Shown here: positions 8,104 through 17,746 of the stretch, one piece after another
Layout: each line of letters opens with the position of its first letter
How positions within the stretch are numbered: the first letter of the stretch is position 1
Assembly: GCF_030852425.1 (NCBI RefSeq)
Contig: NZ_NSDM01000019.1
Span: forward strand, 1-64,000
Length of the DNA stretch: 64,000 nt
Direction of reading: 5' to 3'
Source: Saccharothrix longispora
GTDB lineage: Bacteria; Actinomycetota; Actinomycetes; Mycobacteriales; Pseudonocardiaceae
Notes under the pieces: model-generated
What the model was told of the DNA's origin: nothing
Seen by the model: only the letters and a program-made list of their open reading frames with translations
The model's database searches: none
Position numbers and translations under genes: made by a program

Positions 8104-8833
8104 CGCGGGCGCCCACCGCGTAGTCCACGCCCGCCGCCCACGTGCCGCCACCGGGCCGCGACGTGGTCGTGGTGGTCGGCCCGGCGCCCGGCACGGCGAG
8201 CACGAAGTCGAACGCCGCCGTGCGGCTGGTCCCGTTGTCCTGCACCGTCATCAGCAGCCGGGGGTCGAACAGCGGGTCGGTGTTGTTGCGCGGCTCGTTC
8301 GGGAAGTACAGCTGCGTGGTCAGCACCGGCCGGCCGGGTGCCTGCACCTTCACGTGGAGGTGCCTCGTGCGGCCGGGGTAGAGGCCCGGCACGATCGTGG
8401 ACAGCGTGAACGCGCCCCGCGCGTCGGTGAACTGGTGGCCGCGGAACCGGAAGCCGGTGTTGTCGTACACGCCGTTGGCGTCGGCCTGCCAGAAGTCCAG
8501 CAGCACGTCCGCGATCGGTTGGCACGCCAGGCCGAACACGTAGCCGGACACGGTGAGCCGCGTGCCCGGTCCGTCGGGCATCGCGGTGCGCCGGGGCGAG
8601 TCCGGCTTGAAGTACGGGCCTTCCATCTGCGGCGGCGTCGGGTCGTCGCCGTCGTCGCACCGCGGCGTCGGCTCCGGGGCGCCGCCCGCGTCGCCGACGG
8701 TGCGCGCCAGCGCGGGCACGCCCATCAGGGCGACCGGCAGCGCGACACCGGCGGCGAGCGCGGCGCGCAGCACCGGGCGCCTGCCGAGCCCGCGGCCGTC
8801 GTCGCCGGGGGCGGCCTCCGTTGGCACATCCAT
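8006..8833 (-). CDS. Tat-exported intradiol ring-cleavage dioxygenase with C-terminal CBM5/12 module
   Basis: A 275-residue secreted enzyme. The N-terminus has a twin-arginine signal (GRRPVLRAALAAGVALPVA). The middle is an intradiol dioxygenase, which cleaves catechols between the hydroxyls with non-heme Fe(III). GPYFKPDSPRR, a tyrosine in GVYDNTGF and YPGRTRHLHVKV supply the expected Tyr and His ligands. After a threonine/proline linker the last ~45 residues (TWAAGVDYAVGARVTHGG to APALWSA) match a chitin-binding type 3 (CBM5/12) fold. I recall an extracellular catechol dioxygenase with the same arrangement from a Streptomyces (SACTE_2871), tied to lignin- or polymer-associated aromatics. ATG 8833 follows gaggagc. 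The 3' end overlaps the convergent DUF6223 gene by 98 bases. Confidence 0.88.
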   Translation of the reverse strand: MDVPTEAAPGDDGRGLGRRPVLRAALAAGVALPVALMGVPALARTVGDAGGAPEPTPRCDDGDDPTPPQMEGPYFKPDSPRRTAMPDGPGTRLTVSGYVFGLACQPIADVLLDFWQADANGVYDNTGFRFRGHQFTDARGAFTLSTIVPGLYPGRTRHLHVKVQAPGRPVLTTQLYFPNEPRNNTDPLFDPRLLMTVQDNGTSRTAAFDFVLAVPGAGPTTTTTSRPGGGTWAAGVDYAVGARVTHGGAAYACRQAHRAQVGWEPPNAPALWSAA

Positions 8834-8948
8834 GTTCGCTCCTCGTGGGGACGTGGTGGGGGACCACCCGAACCTACGAAGGCGCACGGGGTGCGGACGA
8901 TGGACGCAACCGGCCCGTCGTGGTGATCCTCGCGGGCGCGGGCGGGCC

Positions 8949-9833
8949 TCACCGCGGAGGCAGGGCCCGCGGGAGCTGCGAACGCCGGAACCCGCCGGGG
9001 CTCGTCCCCGCCTCGCGCCGGAAGAAGCGGCAGAAGTACGCCGGGTCGGCGAACCCGACGCGCCCGGCGACCTGCCGCACGCTCAGGTCCGTGCGCGCCA
9101 GCAGCCGCTGCGCCTCGCGGGTCCGCGCCTCGCGCACCAGCTGCGACGGCGTCCGCCCGGTGGCCGCCTTCACCACCTCGGTCAGGTGACCCGGTGTCAC
9201 GCCGATCCGGTCCGCGTGCGCGCGCACGGACCACAGGCCGTGGTCGGTGCGGCCGACCCGCCGGACGAACTCCTCCGCCACGGCCCCGGCCGGCGCGGGC
9301 GGCGGCGCGGGCGTCGCGGGCAGCCGGGCCGCGCGCACCACCAGCACGTGCAGCAGCGCCCGCAGCACGGACACCTCGCCGCCCCGCCGGTACTCCTCGT
9401 CCAGCTCGGCGACCAGCCGCCCGATCGGTCCGGGCTCGTCGAGCGTCGCCCACGGCCGGGCGCTCAGCCTGCGCAGCAGGTCCCGGTCGGCCGGGTGGTC
9501 GAGCAGGAAGTCGTCGGTGAACAGCAGCACGAACCCGTCGAGGCCGCGCGCCCCGTCCCAGTGGTGCACCTGGCCGGGCGAGACGACGCACAGGTGCGGC
9601 GGTGCCAGCTCCCACCGCGCGAGGTCGACGACGTGCGCCCCCGTGCCGCCGGTGACGTAGAGGATCTCGTGGAACGTGTGCCGGTGCGGGAACGCCGCCC
9701 GCGACAGCGGGCCGATCGTGTCGAACGTGCCGAGGGCGAACGGAGTGCCCACCACCTCCAGCCGGTGCATCGGCGGCCCGCCCCCGCTCGGCTCGTCGCA
9801 GGGGGTCCCGGGCAACACGGTGGTGCCGCGCAT
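8949..9833 (-). CDS. AraC-family transcriptional regulator
   Basis: A 294-residue regulator. The N-terminal cupin-like sensor domain shows HRHTFHEILYVTGGTGAHVVD and SPGQVHHWDG. The C-terminal ~100 residues are the double helix-turn-helix of AraC/XylS proteins: IGVTPGHLTEVVKAATG, TREAQRLLARTDLSVRQVAG and GFADPAYFCRFFRREAGTSP. The ATG at 9833 is preferred because gagagga lies about 11 bases upstream on the coding strand; a longer in-frame start at 9887 is possible. It lies 115 bases upstream of the secreted dioxygenase on the same strand, so it may control that gene in response to an aromatic compound. That link is inference from position. Confidence 0.88.
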   Translation of the reverse strand: MRGTTVLPGTPCDEPSGGGPPMHRLEVVGTPFALGTFDTIGPLSRAAFPHRHTFHEILYVTGGTGAHVVDLARWELAPPHLCVVSPGQVHHWDGARGLDGFVLLFTDDFLLDHPADRDLLRRLSARPWATLDEPGPIGRLVAELDEEYRRGGEVSVLRALLHVLVVRAARLPATPAPPPAPAGAVAEEFVRRVGRTDHGLWSVRAHADRIGVTPGHLTEVVKAATGRTPSQLVREARTREAQRLLARTDLSVRQVAGRVGFADPAYFCRFFRREAGTSPGGFRRSQLPRALPPR

Positions 9834-9994
9834 GTGCCGCTGTCCTCTCGGGGGCCGGACGGGCGGCGGCCACGTCCACCATGGCACGCCCGGCGGCGGG
9901 GCGGAACGCGACGGAAGTCGGTCACGGGGTTGATCGACGCCCTGGTCGACGCGTTCGCGTCTTTACCCGTTGCGCGGTGTGGTGGACTGCGTGG

Positions 9995-10998
9995 ATGACC
10001 ACCACCCCGCTCTGGCGCCGACCGCTGCACCAGCGCGTCGACCGGCTCGCCGTCGCCGACGACGCCGTGGTCGTGCACGAGCGCAACACCCGCCTGGTGC
10101 GCGTGGCCCCGGACTCGGGCGCGGCCACCTGGGACGTGCCGGTCGGGCCGTGGCCGCGTGAGCTGGTCGTGGCGGAGGACCGGTGCCTGGTCCTGCCGGC
10201 CGCCCCGCCGCACCTGCTGTGCCTGGACCTCGCCACGGGCCACGTCGTGTGGCGGGCGGACGTGCCCGACCACACCGGGAACCTCGTGGTGGCCGACGGC
10301 GCGGTGCTGGTCGGCGGGTGGCGCGGCTACACGCCGGTGCTCGCGTTCGACCTGGCGACCGGGCGACCGCTGTGGCGCGACGACCGGCCGGCCACCCGCC
10401 CCCTGGCGGTGGACGACGCGGTCGTGCTCGGCGACCCCGGCGGTGACCTGGTCCGGTCGGTGGGCGCGCGTGACGGCGCCACCCGCGTCCGCTGGACCCT
10501 GCCCGCTCCTCTGCCGACCGGCGACGGCGCGGTGTTCGCGAGGGCCGGCGCGGACGTCGTGGCCCGGTGCGCCGGTGACCTGCTGGCGAGGCTCGCGCCC
10601 GACGGCGGCCTGGACTTCGCCCGACTGCCCGCCACCCCGCTGTCCGCCACCTCGCCGTCCGGCGGCCTGCTGCCCGTCGCACCGATCGTGCTCGGCGACC
10701 TGCTGTGGCTGCCGGAGTGGCCCACGGGCTGCACCGCGCTCGACGCGCGGACCGGCGAGGTGGCCTGGCGGATCGACCCGGGCGCGCCCGTCACCTCCGT
10801 GCTGCCGCACCGGGGCGTCCACCTGGTCGCCTCCGGCGTCGTCCGCTCCGTGGGCGCGGACGGGCGCGTGCTCGGGCGCACGTGGACCGGCGAGCACGTC
10901 ACCGCGCTGCACCGCCTCGGCGACGACGTGCTCGCGGTGGGGCGCAGCGCCCTGTCCCGCCTGCGCGGCCCCTGGCCGGGGGCCGATCCACCGGCCCC

Positions 10999-11014
<16 letters not shown>
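9995..11014 (+). CDS. PQQ-like beta-propeller repeat protein
   Basis: A 339-residue protein made of repeated propeller blades. Motifs such as LLCLDLATGHVVWRADV, VLAFDLATGRPLWRDD and CTALDARTGEVAWRID repeat the A-x-D-x-x-T-G-x-x-x-W pattern of PQQ-like (pyrrolo-quinoline-quinone enzyme) repeats. There is no signal peptide, no membrane segment and no fused enzyme, so it is probably a cytoplasmic binding scaffold rather than a PQQ dehydrogenase. ATG 9995 fits the domain start. It is divergent from the AraC gene across 161 bases, and its stop overlaps the stop of the convergent AAA+ gene by 16 bases. Function unknown. Confidence 0.72.
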
Positions 11015-12495
<1,481 letters not shown>

Positions 12496-12514
12496 CGGTC
12501 CGGCCACGCCGACC

Positions 12515-12532
12515 CGTTGCTGTCTGGCAACG
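12515..12532. promoter_or_regulatory. Inverted repeat between AAA+ ATPase and HNH nuclease genes
   Basis: CGTTGC (12515-12520) and GCAACG (12527-12532) form a perfect 6-bp inverted repeat with a 6-base spacer in the 44-base gap between two divergent genes. It could be an operator controlling both. The right half is part of a CTGGCA-containing block also found upstream of the second HNH nuclease gene. Confidence 0.35.
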
Positions 12533-12539
12533 TGTACGG

Positions 12540-13889
12540 ATGCTCGTGGACGACTCCGGGAACATGGTGAACGCCGCCTTCTCCATCGAGGTGGAAGAGG
12601 GCGGTCTGGCGTTGGTGCTCGAGAGCGCCGGCGGGAGGACCGCCGGCGGAGGGGTGCGCAACGCCGACTACAGGGCCGCGCTGGAGCTGTTGCTGCGCCG
12701 GCTCGCAGACCTGCGTGCGGTGCTGCACGAAGCGCTGGTGGACTCGAAACAGGCGCGGAAGCTGACCGAGGTGGAGCGGCGCCTGCTCGCGGGTCCGCTA
12801 CCACTGGTCCCCGAACTGGACTTCCGCGGGCTGCGGCTCGCCCTCACCTCTGCCCAGGGCACGATCGGGCAGCGGGCGGGAGCGCCGAAGCCGGGGAACA
12901 ACAGCAAGCGCATCCGCCTGCGCTTCGAGGTGCCGGGATACGGGATCGACGACCGCGAACGGGTGGAGCGCCACCTGGCCCAGGGGTACCGGGACTCGCA
13001 CGACACCGCGTGGACCACGGGACGACTCGACGCGTCCGGCCTCCTGCGCTCGTTCGGGACGCTGCGCACCCACCGGGACGCCCCGCTGCACAAGCCGTTG
13101 TCGCTGGTCTGGGCCATCGCGCAGGTCGGGCGAGGGCACGGCCGACTCTTCCGTTGGCGCGAGTTCGAGAAGCCGGTCGCCGACCTCCTGGGCGCGTTCG
13201 GCGCCGGCCGGACCTCGAAGTACCCGTTCTGGCACCTCGGCTCGACGCCGGAGCTGTGGGAGGTGCACGGGTTGACCAAGGAGCCCGGTGCGCGTGACGG
13301 CGATGCGCAGGCCGGCTTCACCGAGGACGCGTTCCGCCTGCTGACCGACCCGGCGGTGCGGGCCGGCGCGCTGGACGCCCTGCACGCCACCCACCTGCGC
13401 GGGGTCGAGCGGCGGGCGCTGTGGCGGGAGGTCGGGCTGCCGGCCGAGCCGCTGGACCCCGCTGCCCGGAACTTCGGCGTGCTCGACGGCACGACGCGGG
13501 CCAAGTACCGCCGCGAACAGGGGTACCTCCGGGGCCTGCTGCTGCGCGGGGCCGAGGTGGCGGCGTGCGACCTGTGCGGACGCGAGTTCCCGAAGGCGTA
13601 CCTCGTCGCGGCCCACATCAAGAAGCGCGAGGAGGCGACCGACGAGGAGAGGCTGGACCTGGCGAACATCGCGATGCTCGCCTGCTCGTTCGGCTGCGAC
13701 AAGCTGTTCGAGCTGGGCGACATCGCCGTGGACCAGGACGGCACGGTGCTGACCGCACCCAGCGACGGCCCGCTGGACCCGCACCTGCGGCTGCTGGCGG
13801 GCCGGGTGGCCCGCGCCTTCCGCCCGGAGACCGAGACCTACTTCCAGTGGCACCGGGAGAACACGTTCGGCAGGGCTACGGGCGGTTGA
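12540..13889 (+). CDS. HNH endonuclease with phosphorothioate-reader-like (SBD) central domain
   Basis: A 449-residue three-part protein. Residues 1 to ~150 form a conserved domain shared with the gene at 15072 but not known to me. Residues ~165-285 resemble the sulfur-binding domain (SBD) of ScoMcrA-type enzymes, which recognise phosphorothioated DNA: PLHKPLSLVWAIAQVGRG, FRWREFEKPVADLLG, TSKYPFWHL and LWEV. Residues ~320-449 form an HNH nuclease: CDLC (C343, C346), VAAHIKKREEAT (H359), LANIAMLACSFGCDKLFE. The position that usually holds the last histidine reads D (GCDKLFE), in both copies. Likely role: type IV restriction of modified DNA. ATG 12540 aligns with the start of the paralogue. Its stop overlaps the convergent broken HNH gene by 14 bases. 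Confidence 0.82.
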   Translation: MLVDDSGNMVNAAFSIEVEEGGLALVLESAGGRTAGGGVRNADYRAALELLLRRLADLRAVLHEALVDSKQARKLTEVERRLLAGPLPLVPELDFRGLRLALTSAQGTIGQRAGAPKPGNNSKRIRLRFEVPGYGIDDRERVERHLAQGYRDSHDTAWTTGRLDASGLLRSFGTLRTHRDAPLHKPLSLVWAIAQVGRGHGRLFRWREFEKPVADLLGAFGAGRTSKYPFWHLGSTPELWEVHGLTKEPGARDGDAQAGFTEDAFRLLTDPAVRAGALDALHATHLRGVERRALWREVGLPAEPLDPAARNFGVLDGTTRAKYRREQGYLRGLLLRGAEVAACDLCGREFPKAYLVAAHIKKREEATDEERLDLANIAMLACSFGCDKLFELGDIAVDQDGTVLTAPSDGPLDPHLRLLAGRVARAFRPETETYFQWHRENTFGRATGG

Positions 13890-15039
13890 CCGGCTCGATC
13901 GCGCAGAGCTTCCGCTGGTGGGCGAGGTGGGCCGGGTCGACGTGGTGCTCGGGATGGCGGCGCAGCCGGCCGGCCCCGGCGCCGTCGTGGACCCACCGGA
14001 CCACCTCGTGCTCGTCCACGTACAGCGCGAACGTGTCGAACTGGACGTGGCAGTTCGGGCACAGGCACAGGACGTTCTCCGGCACGTCCTCACCGCCGTG
14101 CACGCCCAGGCCCACGATGTGCGCGGCCTCGCTGTGGAAGCCGAAGGCGGTGCGCAGGCGCGTACCGCAGAACTGACACCGGTTGTCGTGCAGCGCCTTC
14201 ACGTGCTTCGCCACCTCCCGGGAGCGCGCGACAGTGGTGCCGGAGACCGGCCGGCGGCCGGGCGTCGTCGTGCCCCGGGCGTCCACCCGCGCGTAGTCCG
14301 CGAGGCCGACGAACGCCAGCAGCGCCTCGTGGTCGTCGACGGCGCCGAGGAGACGCGCACGGACCGTGTTGCTCGCCCTGGTCCGGAACGAGACGTCGAC
14401 CCGCAGGTGCTCGTGCGACCGCGCGGTGAAACCCGCGCGCGGCTCGGTGCCCCCGACCGGGACGACTTCCCACACGCCGGTCCGGCCCAGGTCGTGGAAG
14501 GCCGGCTCGGGGTCGCCACCGTCGCCGAACTCGGCCAGCACGGCATCGACGCCGGCCAGGAAGCCCTCCCGGTCGTGCAGGCGTTCGCCGTCACCGACCC
14601 GGCCGATCGCCTACAGCGCGGCGAGCGGTTCGCGCAGCGCGGTGCGGTCGAGCGCGAGCAGACCGGAGAGCAGGTCTTCCGCAGGGGAGTCCGGTCGAGC
14701 GCGAGCAGACCGGAGAGCAGGTCTTCCGCAGGGGAGTCCGGTCGGTCCTCGCGCAGGTCCACGACGGTGAAGCGCAGGCGCTTCCAGGACGCGGACCACC
14801 GACGCGATCCCGCCGGTGAAGTCCCTCGGCCGGAGCACCCGGCGGCCGGGGAGGAACCCGTGGGCGACGCCCACGATCGCCTTGGACGGGTAACGCCGAC
14901 CGTCGTGGACCAGCAGGAGCGCCCGCGCCTCACCGAAGCCGTAACGCTCCAGGAACGCCTCCGCACCCAGCTCGTCGTGCCGCGCGATGGCGTCGAGCAC
15001 GTCCTGGCGGCGGATCTCGGACAGGACCACTTCCGGCAT
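13876..15039 (-). pseudogene. Broken ScoMcrA-like HNH endonuclease gene
   Basis: The first ~95 codons (from ATG 15039) encode a ScoMcrA-type N-terminal head domain: RQDVLDAIARHDELGAEAF, ERYGFGEARALLLVHDGRRY, SKAIVGVAHGF, DFTGG. After VVRVLEA the frame is lost by what looks like one extra base within a 16-bp palindrome (14769-14784); the following LRFTVVDLREDRPD is in another frame. A 47-bp tandem duplication (14645-14738) then returns translation to the first frame (1 + 47 = 48), which ends at a TAG (14611-14613). The same frame continues beyond the stop to a canonical HNH nuclease: CQFCG, AAHIVGLG, ENVLCLCPNCHVQFD. The 3' piece could be made alone from GTG 14541. It lies between the two modular HNH genes on the opposite strand. 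Confidence 0.72.
14645..14738. repeat. 47-bp perfect tandem duplication
   Basis: Bases 14645-14691 are repeated exactly at 14692-14738, and the next 6 bases begin a third copy. The unit encodes DSPAEDLLSGLLALDRT on the minus strand. Its length is not a multiple of three, so the duplication changes the reading frame of the surrounding HNH gene. Confidence 0.95.
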
Positions 15040-15071
15040 CCGTCCATCATGCGCTCTGGCACGGTGTCGGG

Positions 15072-16238
15072 GTGCCGTTCACGAATGATTCCGGGCGTCC
15101 CGTGCACGCGGACTTCGCGATCGAAGCCGAGGGCGACGGGCTGTCCCTGGTGCTGGCGAGTTCCAGCGGGAGAGCTGCTGGTCGCGATGTGCGCAACCCC
15201 GACTACCGGGAGGCGTTGGAGCTGCTGTTGCGCCGGCTCGGGGACCGGCGCGCCGTGGTGCGCGAGGTGTTGGTCGACTCGCTCCGGACGCAGCAGCGGA
15301 ACCTGCCGGAGGAGGAACGGCGGCTGGTGCGCGAGCCCTTGCGGTTGGCGCCCGGTATGGACTTCCTCGCTCTGCGCAGGCAGCTCACCGGGGCGCAACG
15401 ACGGATCGGCCAGTCGAAGGACGCTACGACTGCGGGGAACGGCACCAGGCGCATCCGGCTGCGGTTGGCAGTACCGGGGTACGGGCCGCAGGACGCTGAG
15501 CGGCTGCAACGCGAGCTGGAGCGGCCGCAGATCGACGTCGTGTGGCCCGCCGGCCGCGTGGACGTCGCAGACGAGCTGCGTGTGCGGATCGGCGAGCAGT
15601 TGCCCGGCGGCGGGCAGATCGTCGCCGTGCCGGCGGGGGCCGTTGTCGTCGAGACCGCCGGCGGACGCGTGGAGGTCCCGGTGGGCGACGTCCAGGTCCG
15701 GCTCGACCGGTTCACGCGGACGGGGACAGCGCCGGTGGAAGACGTGGTGGGTGTGCTGGTCGCGGTGGCCGCAGGCGCGGGCGTGGAGGACGGCCGGGCC
15801 GTGCGCACACCTCTGAAGCGGGCCGTCCGGCAGTTCGCCGAGCTGGACGGGCGGGTCACGGCCAAGTACCGGAAGGAGCAGGGCGCGTTGCGCAGTCTGC
15901 TCGTCGGCGACGACGAGGTAGCGCCGTGCGCGTTGTGCGGTCGGCCGTTCCCCGTGGAGTTCCTGGTCGCCGCGCACGTCAAGAAGCGGCAGGTGGCGAC
16001 GGACGATGAGCGCCAAGACCTGGAGAACATCGCGATGCTCGCCTGCTCGTTCGGCTGCGACAAGCTGTTCGAACTCGGCTACGTCACCGTGGGCGAGGAC
16101 GGCGCGGTGCTCACCGTCTCCACCGGCGGCCCGCTTGACCTGCACCTGGAACTGCTGCGGGGACGGGTGACCGAGGCGCTCCACGCCAGCTCGGCGCCCT
16201 ACTTCCGCTGGCACCGGGAGAACGTGTTCCGGGGTTGA
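15072..16238 (+). CDS. HNH endonuclease, paralogue with a different central domain
   Basis: A 388-residue paralogue of the gene at 12540. Residues 1 to ~150 align along their length (NDSG, EALELLLRRLGDRRAVVREVLVDS, RRIRLRLAVPGYG). The C-terminal HNH domain is nearly identical: CALC (C286, C289), VAAHVKKRQVAT, LENIAMLACSFGCDKLFELG. A stretch of over 40 bases in this domain is the same in both genes. The centre (~155-265) is unrelated to the SBD-like domain: it is beta-rich and valine/glycine-rich (GGGQIVAVPAGAVVVET, GGRVEVPVGDVQVRLDRF), and I recognise no family. By analogy it should read a different DNA mark; that is inference. GTG 15072 is 32 bases from the divergent start of the broken HNH gene. 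Confidence 0.82.
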   Translation: MPFTNDSGRPVHADFAIEAEGDGLSLVLASSSGRAAGRDVRNPDYREALELLLRRLGDRRAVVREVLVDSLRTQQRNLPEEERRLVREPLRLAPGMDFLALRRQLTGAQRRIGQSKDATTAGNGTRRIRLRLAVPGYGPQDAERLQRELERPQIDVVWPAGRVDVADELRVRIGEQLPGGGQIVAVPAGAVVVETAGGRVEVPVGDVQVRLDRFTRTGTAPVEDVVGVLVAVAAGAGVEDGRAVRTPLKRAVRQFAELDGRVTAKYRKEQGALRSLLVGDDEVAPCALCGRPFPVEFLVAAHVKKRQVATDDERQDLENIAMLACSFGCDKLFELGYVTVGEDGAVLTVSTGGPLDLHLELLRGRVTEALHASSAPYFRWHRENVFRG

Positions 16239-16276
16239 GCGGGATCGCGCGGGGCGAACGGCGGTTCACGGGATGG

Positions 16277-17471
16277 TCACGCGGCCAGTGGTGCGGGGGT
16301 GGCCACGGGTGTGGGTGGTCGGTGGAGCAGGTTCTGGCGTGGTCGTCGTGCGGGGTCGACGTGTCGGGGCGGGATGAAGACCGGTGTCCCGCCGGTGGTG
16401 GTGATCCGCCACTGCGAGTGGTGGATGAGTGTGTGGTGGGTGCGGCAGAGCAGCACGAGGTTCGCCAGGTCGGTGGTGCCGCCGTCGGCCCAGTGGCGTA
16501 CGTGGTGGGCGTCGCACCACTGGGGTGGTCGGTGGCAGCCCGGGAAGGCGCATCCCCGGTCGCGGGCGTGCAAAGCCCTGCGCTGGGCCACGCTCACCGT
16601 TCGCTTGGCGCGGCCGAGGTCGAGTATTTCGGAGTCGCCGCCGAGGACGACGGGGACGATTTTGGCGTCGCAGGCGATGCGGCGGGCTTGGGCGGCGCTG
16701 AGGTGGCGGTCGCCGTCGAGCACCGCGTGCCCGAGACCCCGGCACAGGGTGTCGTGGTCGATGGTGACGCTGATGTGCGGGCGCTCTCCGGCCTCCGAGG
16801 GCAGGTCGGTGGAGCGTGAGGCGAGGTGGATCAGGTCGGCGAACGCCTCGCCCCTGCGTCGTGCCGCGTCACGCGGGCCGTCCGGCCGTGGTGCGGAGAG
16901 CGGTTCGAGCATCGCGGTGAACCGCGCCCCGGTCTCGGCGGACAGTTCGCCGAAGAAATTCGAGTCGTCCGCCGGGCAGGTCGCGCAGGTGCAGTGTGTC
17001 GCCGGGGTCGGCGGCGGGTTCGTCCACCTCGTCCACGCGGTCCTGCTCGGCGCGGTCGCGAATCCGGTCGGCGAGCTGCCGCACCGCCTTCGGCTCCACC
17101 GACCGCGCCGCCTCGACCAGGATCTCCTCCGACCCCTCGGGCAGGCGCAAAGCGATGGCCCGCGCCAATGCGGTCAGGTGCCCGTCGGAGAGTTCCTCCA
17201 ACACCGCACCCGTCACGGGGTGCAGGGGTGGGAGCGGTTGTCCGGTGGGGCTGAGCGAGGGCAGGAACAGGCTCACCTGCGCCGTCCACCGCTTGAGGTC
17301 ACGCGGGTCGGCCCGCACCAACCGCTGGAAGGTGTCCGTGTCGAGCCCGCGCCGCAACACCTCGGCCAACAACCGCAATTGCCTCAGGTGCGCTGCCCGT
17401 GCCACAGCCGCGGTCTCGGCGACGGCGTTGAACACGTCGTCGTCGGAAAGTAGCGCGGGCGGGATCTCCAT
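16277..17471 (-). pseudogene. DUF222/HNH (13E12-type) protein gene with a frameshift
   Basis: The N-terminal half (from ATG 17471; MEIPPALLSDDDVFNAVAE, LRQLRLLAEVLRRG, LSDGHLTALARAIALRLPEG) is the helical DUF222 domain. The C-terminal half (SVAQRRALHARDRGCAFPGC, WCDAHHVRHWADGG, TDLANLVLLCRTHHTLIHH) is a canonical HNH nuclease. They are in different frames. They join if one base is removed from the AAA run at 16956-16958 (coding strand TTT), giving LEFFGELSAETGARFTAM. It could be a real mutation or a sequencing error; the sites around it look otherwise intact. Such multi-copy actinobacterial genes are of unknown function. An alternative start is the ATG at 17507. Confidence 0.8.
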
Positions 17472-17533
17472 ATTTCCCAAGCTATCCGAACACGCGTTCC
17501 CTTTCATCACTTGATCAGGTGAACCCGACGGTG

Positions 17534-17722
17534 TCAGGCGTCGAAGTGACCGGCTTTGATCGCCCCGAGCAGGCCGGTGAGGGTGACGCGGAGGTGTCGC
17601 CGGGGGTTCTTGCTGTCCCGGACCAGGGCGCTGTTGCCGCTCCGGGCCACTTCGACGCACTCGTTGCCGCCACCATCGCCGGTGCTGTAGCTGGACTTCC
17701 GCCACCCCGGGTGGTTGGTCAT
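17534..17722 (-). CDS. DUF397 protein
   Basis: A 62-residue protein with the typical DUF397 layout: GWRKSSYSTGDGGGNECVEVA, then VRDSKNPRRHLRVT, ending at a short hydrophobic helix. The ATG at 17722 follows ggaggcgagg on the coding strand. It is 24 bases downstream of an XRE/DUF5753 regulator, a pairing repeated many times in actinobacterial genomes (as with WhiJ and its partners). The small protein is thought to be bound by, and to modulate, the DNA-binding partner. Confidence 0.92.
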   Translation of the reverse strand: MTNHPGWRKSSYSTGDGGGNECVEVARSGNSALVRDSKNPRRHLRVTLTGLLGAIKAGHFDA

Positions 17723-17746
17723 CACGCCGCCTCGCCTCCGTGGAGG

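Noticed and set aside
5715-8867. One 1050-codon minus-strand open frame spanning several genes
   Set aside because: Only its last 221 codons make a sensible protein (the response regulator). The rest is antisense or out-of-frame sequence of the kinase, DUF6223 and dioxygenase genes.
16951-16962. Programmed ribosomal frameshift in the DUF222/HNH gene
   Set aside because: The site has no slippery heptamer of the X-XXY-YYZ kind and no clear downstream structure; mutation or sequencing error is simpler.
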